In this document: positions 13,001 to 14,351 of the stretch, piece by piece | Layout of the letters: every line of letters begins with the position of its first letter | Numbering within the stretch: the first letter of the stretch is position 1 | Made by a program: the position numbers and the translations under genes | Assembly: GCA_045592865.1 (NCBI GenBank) | Contig: JAZNVP010000065.1 | Span: 1 to 14,351, forward strand | DNA from: RGIG9114 sp045592865 | Lineage (GTDB): Bacteria; Bacillota; Clostridia; Oscillospirales; JAGBHD01 | Length of the DNA stretch: 14,351 nt | Reading direction: 5' to 3' | The notes under the pieces: model-generated | What the model was told of the DNA's origin: nothing | The model's database searches: none | The model's input: only the letters and a program-made list of their open reading frames with translations

Positions 13001-14351
13001 TTTCCACCATCCAAAACTTTCTTTAAATAAATACCCGTTAAAGAGTTTTCGTTTTCCGCTACCTCTTCGGGTGTCCCCACAGCAACTATCTCACCGCCGC
13101 CGTCGCCGCCCGAGGGGCCGAGGTCGATTATATGGTCGGCGCTTTTGATTACGTCTAAATTATGCTCAATAACGATAACCGTGTTACCGCCCGAAACCAA
13201 AAGTTTAAGCACCGAAATAAGCTTGTGAACGTCGGCAGAATGAAGTCCTGTCGTGGGCTCGTCGAGAATGTAAACCGTCTTGCCCGTTGCCCTCTTGGAA
13301 AGCTCGGTTGCAAGTTTCACCCTCTGCGCTTCACCGCCCGAAAGGCTCGTTGCCGACTGCCCGAGCGTTATATACCCGAGTCCTACGTCCTCTAAGGTCT
13401 TTAGTTTTCTCAGTATCTTCGGTTGATTTTCAAAGAACTTCAATGCGGAAGACACCGTCATCGAAAGAACGTCATATATATTCTTCTCACGGTATTTAAC
13501 CTCAAGGGTCTCTCTGTTATATCTCATTCCCTTGCAAACGTCGCAGGGAACGTAAACGTCGGGTAAAAAGTGCATCTCAATCTTAAGAATACCGTCACCC
13601 TCGCAGGCCTCGCATCTTCCGCCCTTTACGTTAAAGGAAAATCTTCCCGCATTGTATCCTCGCGCCTTGGCGTCGGTGGTTTTTGCGAAAAGCTCTCTTA
13701 TGTCACCGAAAACACCCGTGTAGGTCGCGGGGTTGGAGCGGGGTGTTCTTCCGATCGGCGACTGATCAATATCAATAACCTTATCGAGAAACTCCAGTCC
13801 CCTTATCTCCTTGAATTTTCCGGGGTGGACCCTTGCTCTGTTGAGTTCTCCGGCAAGTTTTTTATAAAGTATTTCGTTAACGAGCGAGGATTTGCCCGAA
13901 CCCGAAACACCCGTTACTGCCGTAAAGCAACCGAGGGGAAATTTAACGTTTATATTCTTAAGATTGTTTTCCGAAGCACCGATAACCTCTAAGAATTCGC
14001 CGTTACCGCCGCTTCTTTCCTTCGGCACCTCGATCTTTTTTCTTCCGCTCAAATAGTCGCCCGTTATAGATTTTTTGCAGTTCACTATTTCCTTCGGAGT
14101 TCCCGCAAAGATTATCTCTCCGCCGTGCTCTCCCGCTCCGGGTCCTATGTCAACAACAAAGTCGGAGCTTCTTATCGTGTCCTCATCGTGCTCAACAACT
14201 ATAACGGTATTACCCGCGTCGCGAAGTCTTTTCATCGTTGCAATAAGCTTATCGTTATCACTCTGATGGAGTCCGATACTCGGCTCATCGAGGATATAAA
14301 GAACCCCCATAAGCGAAGGGCCTATCTGAGAAGCAAGTCTTATTCTCTGAC
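12997..14351 (-). CDS. uvrA: UvrABC excinuclease subunit A, C-terminal part (5' end outside window)
   Basis: UvrA is the damage-recognising ABC-type ATPase of nucleotide excision repair and loads UvrB on DNA. The open frame runs to the window edge: upstream of the internal Met at 14310 the codons read QRIRLASQIGPSL, the conserved sequence after the first ABC signature, so the Met is not the start. Numbered from that Met, I see Walker B of the first ATPase (YILDEPSIGLH, 5-15), Walker A of the second (GVSGSGKSS, 134-142), the zinc finger with C233/C236 and C256/C259, the second signature LSGGEAQR (323-330) and Walker B LDEPTTGLH (349-357). The gene ends in an ATGA overlap with miaB. It is intact as far as visible; uvrB is not in the window. 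Confidence 0.97.
   Translation of the reverse strand, partial: QRIRLASQIGPSLMGVLYILDEPSIGLHQSDNDKLIATMKRLRDAGNTVIVVEHDEDTIRSSDFVVDIGPGAGEHGGEIIFAGTPKEIVNCKKSITGDYLSGRKKIEVPKERSGGNGEFLEVIGASENNLKNINVKFPLGCFTAVTGVSGSGKSSLVNEILYKKLAGELNRARVHPGKFKEIRGLEFLDKVIDIDQSPIGRTPRSNPATYTGVFGDIRELFAKTTDAKARGYNAGRFSFNVKGGRCEACEGDGILKIEMHFLPDVYVPCDVCKGMRYNRETLEVKYREKNIYDVLSMTVSSALKFFENQPKILRKLKTLEDVGLGYITLGQSATSLSGGEAQRVKLATELSKRATGKTVYILDEPTTGLHSADVHKLISVLKLLVSGGNTVIVIEHNLDVIKSADHIIDLGPSGGDGGGEIVAVGTPEEVAENENSLTGIYLKKVLDGGK

Noticed and set aside
1..14351. Mobile elements, prophage, CRISPR arrays or defence genes
   Set aside because: No transposase, integrase, phage structural gene, spaced repeat array or toxin-antitoxin pair was found; gene spacing is uniformly tight and housekeeping in character.

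Overview
This is a compact, all-minus-strand stretch of chromosome from a bacterium of the phylum Bacillota, most likely class Clostridia. That placement is an inference from gene content: a Mini-III ribonuclease, a YitT-family membrane protein, a DUF896 (YnzC-like) protein, a DUF1385 (YqhQ-like) protein, a SigH-like sigma factor, strong AGGAGG-type ribosome binding sites, and G+C that looks moderate by eye. There are no insertion sequences, phage genes or CRISPR arrays. Every gene reads right to left, so transcription starts at high coordinates.

Layout in the direction of transcription. (A) 14351 to 8838: uvrA (its 3' part), miaB, obgE, mrnC, a YitT-family gene and a DUF896 gene are packed with overlaps or gaps of 4-9 bases, so they look like one transcript for DNA repair, tRNA modification and ribosome maturation. 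Its promoter lies outside the window. (B) 8837 to 7781: a clear sigma-A promoter drives a short SigH-like sigma factor. This is followed by a 62-nt tRNA-like element with a collapsed anticodon arm, then a two-zinc-ribbon protein, then a strong intrinsic terminator. (C) 7759 to 5942: uvrC, which starts only 21 bases past that terminator and has no visible promoter of its own. (D) 5921 to 1: a near-consensus promoter just after uvrC drives a lipoprotein, a response regulator, a histidine kinase, the DUF1385 membrane protein, prmC and recA (its 5' part), with gaps of 14-38 bases or a small overlap.

The genes fall into three groups: nucleotide excision repair and recombination (uvrA, uvrC, recA), translation and ribosome function (miaB, obgE, mrnC, prmC), and regulation (the lipoprotein/two-component set and the sigma factor). 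Most of the window is ordinary housekeeping sequence. The least expected object is the tRNA-like element at 8136-8197. It keeps a D-arm, a T-arm and most of an acceptor stem, but cannot be a normal decoding tRNA. It sits between the sigma factor and the zinc-ribbon gene.

No stretch longer than about 110 bases lacks a gene. The four real intergenic gaps are 5854-5941 (promoter plus direct repeat), 7760-7823 (terminator and uvrC ribosome binding site), 8103-8213 (tRNA-like element) and 8733-8837 (promoter plus symmetric repeats).
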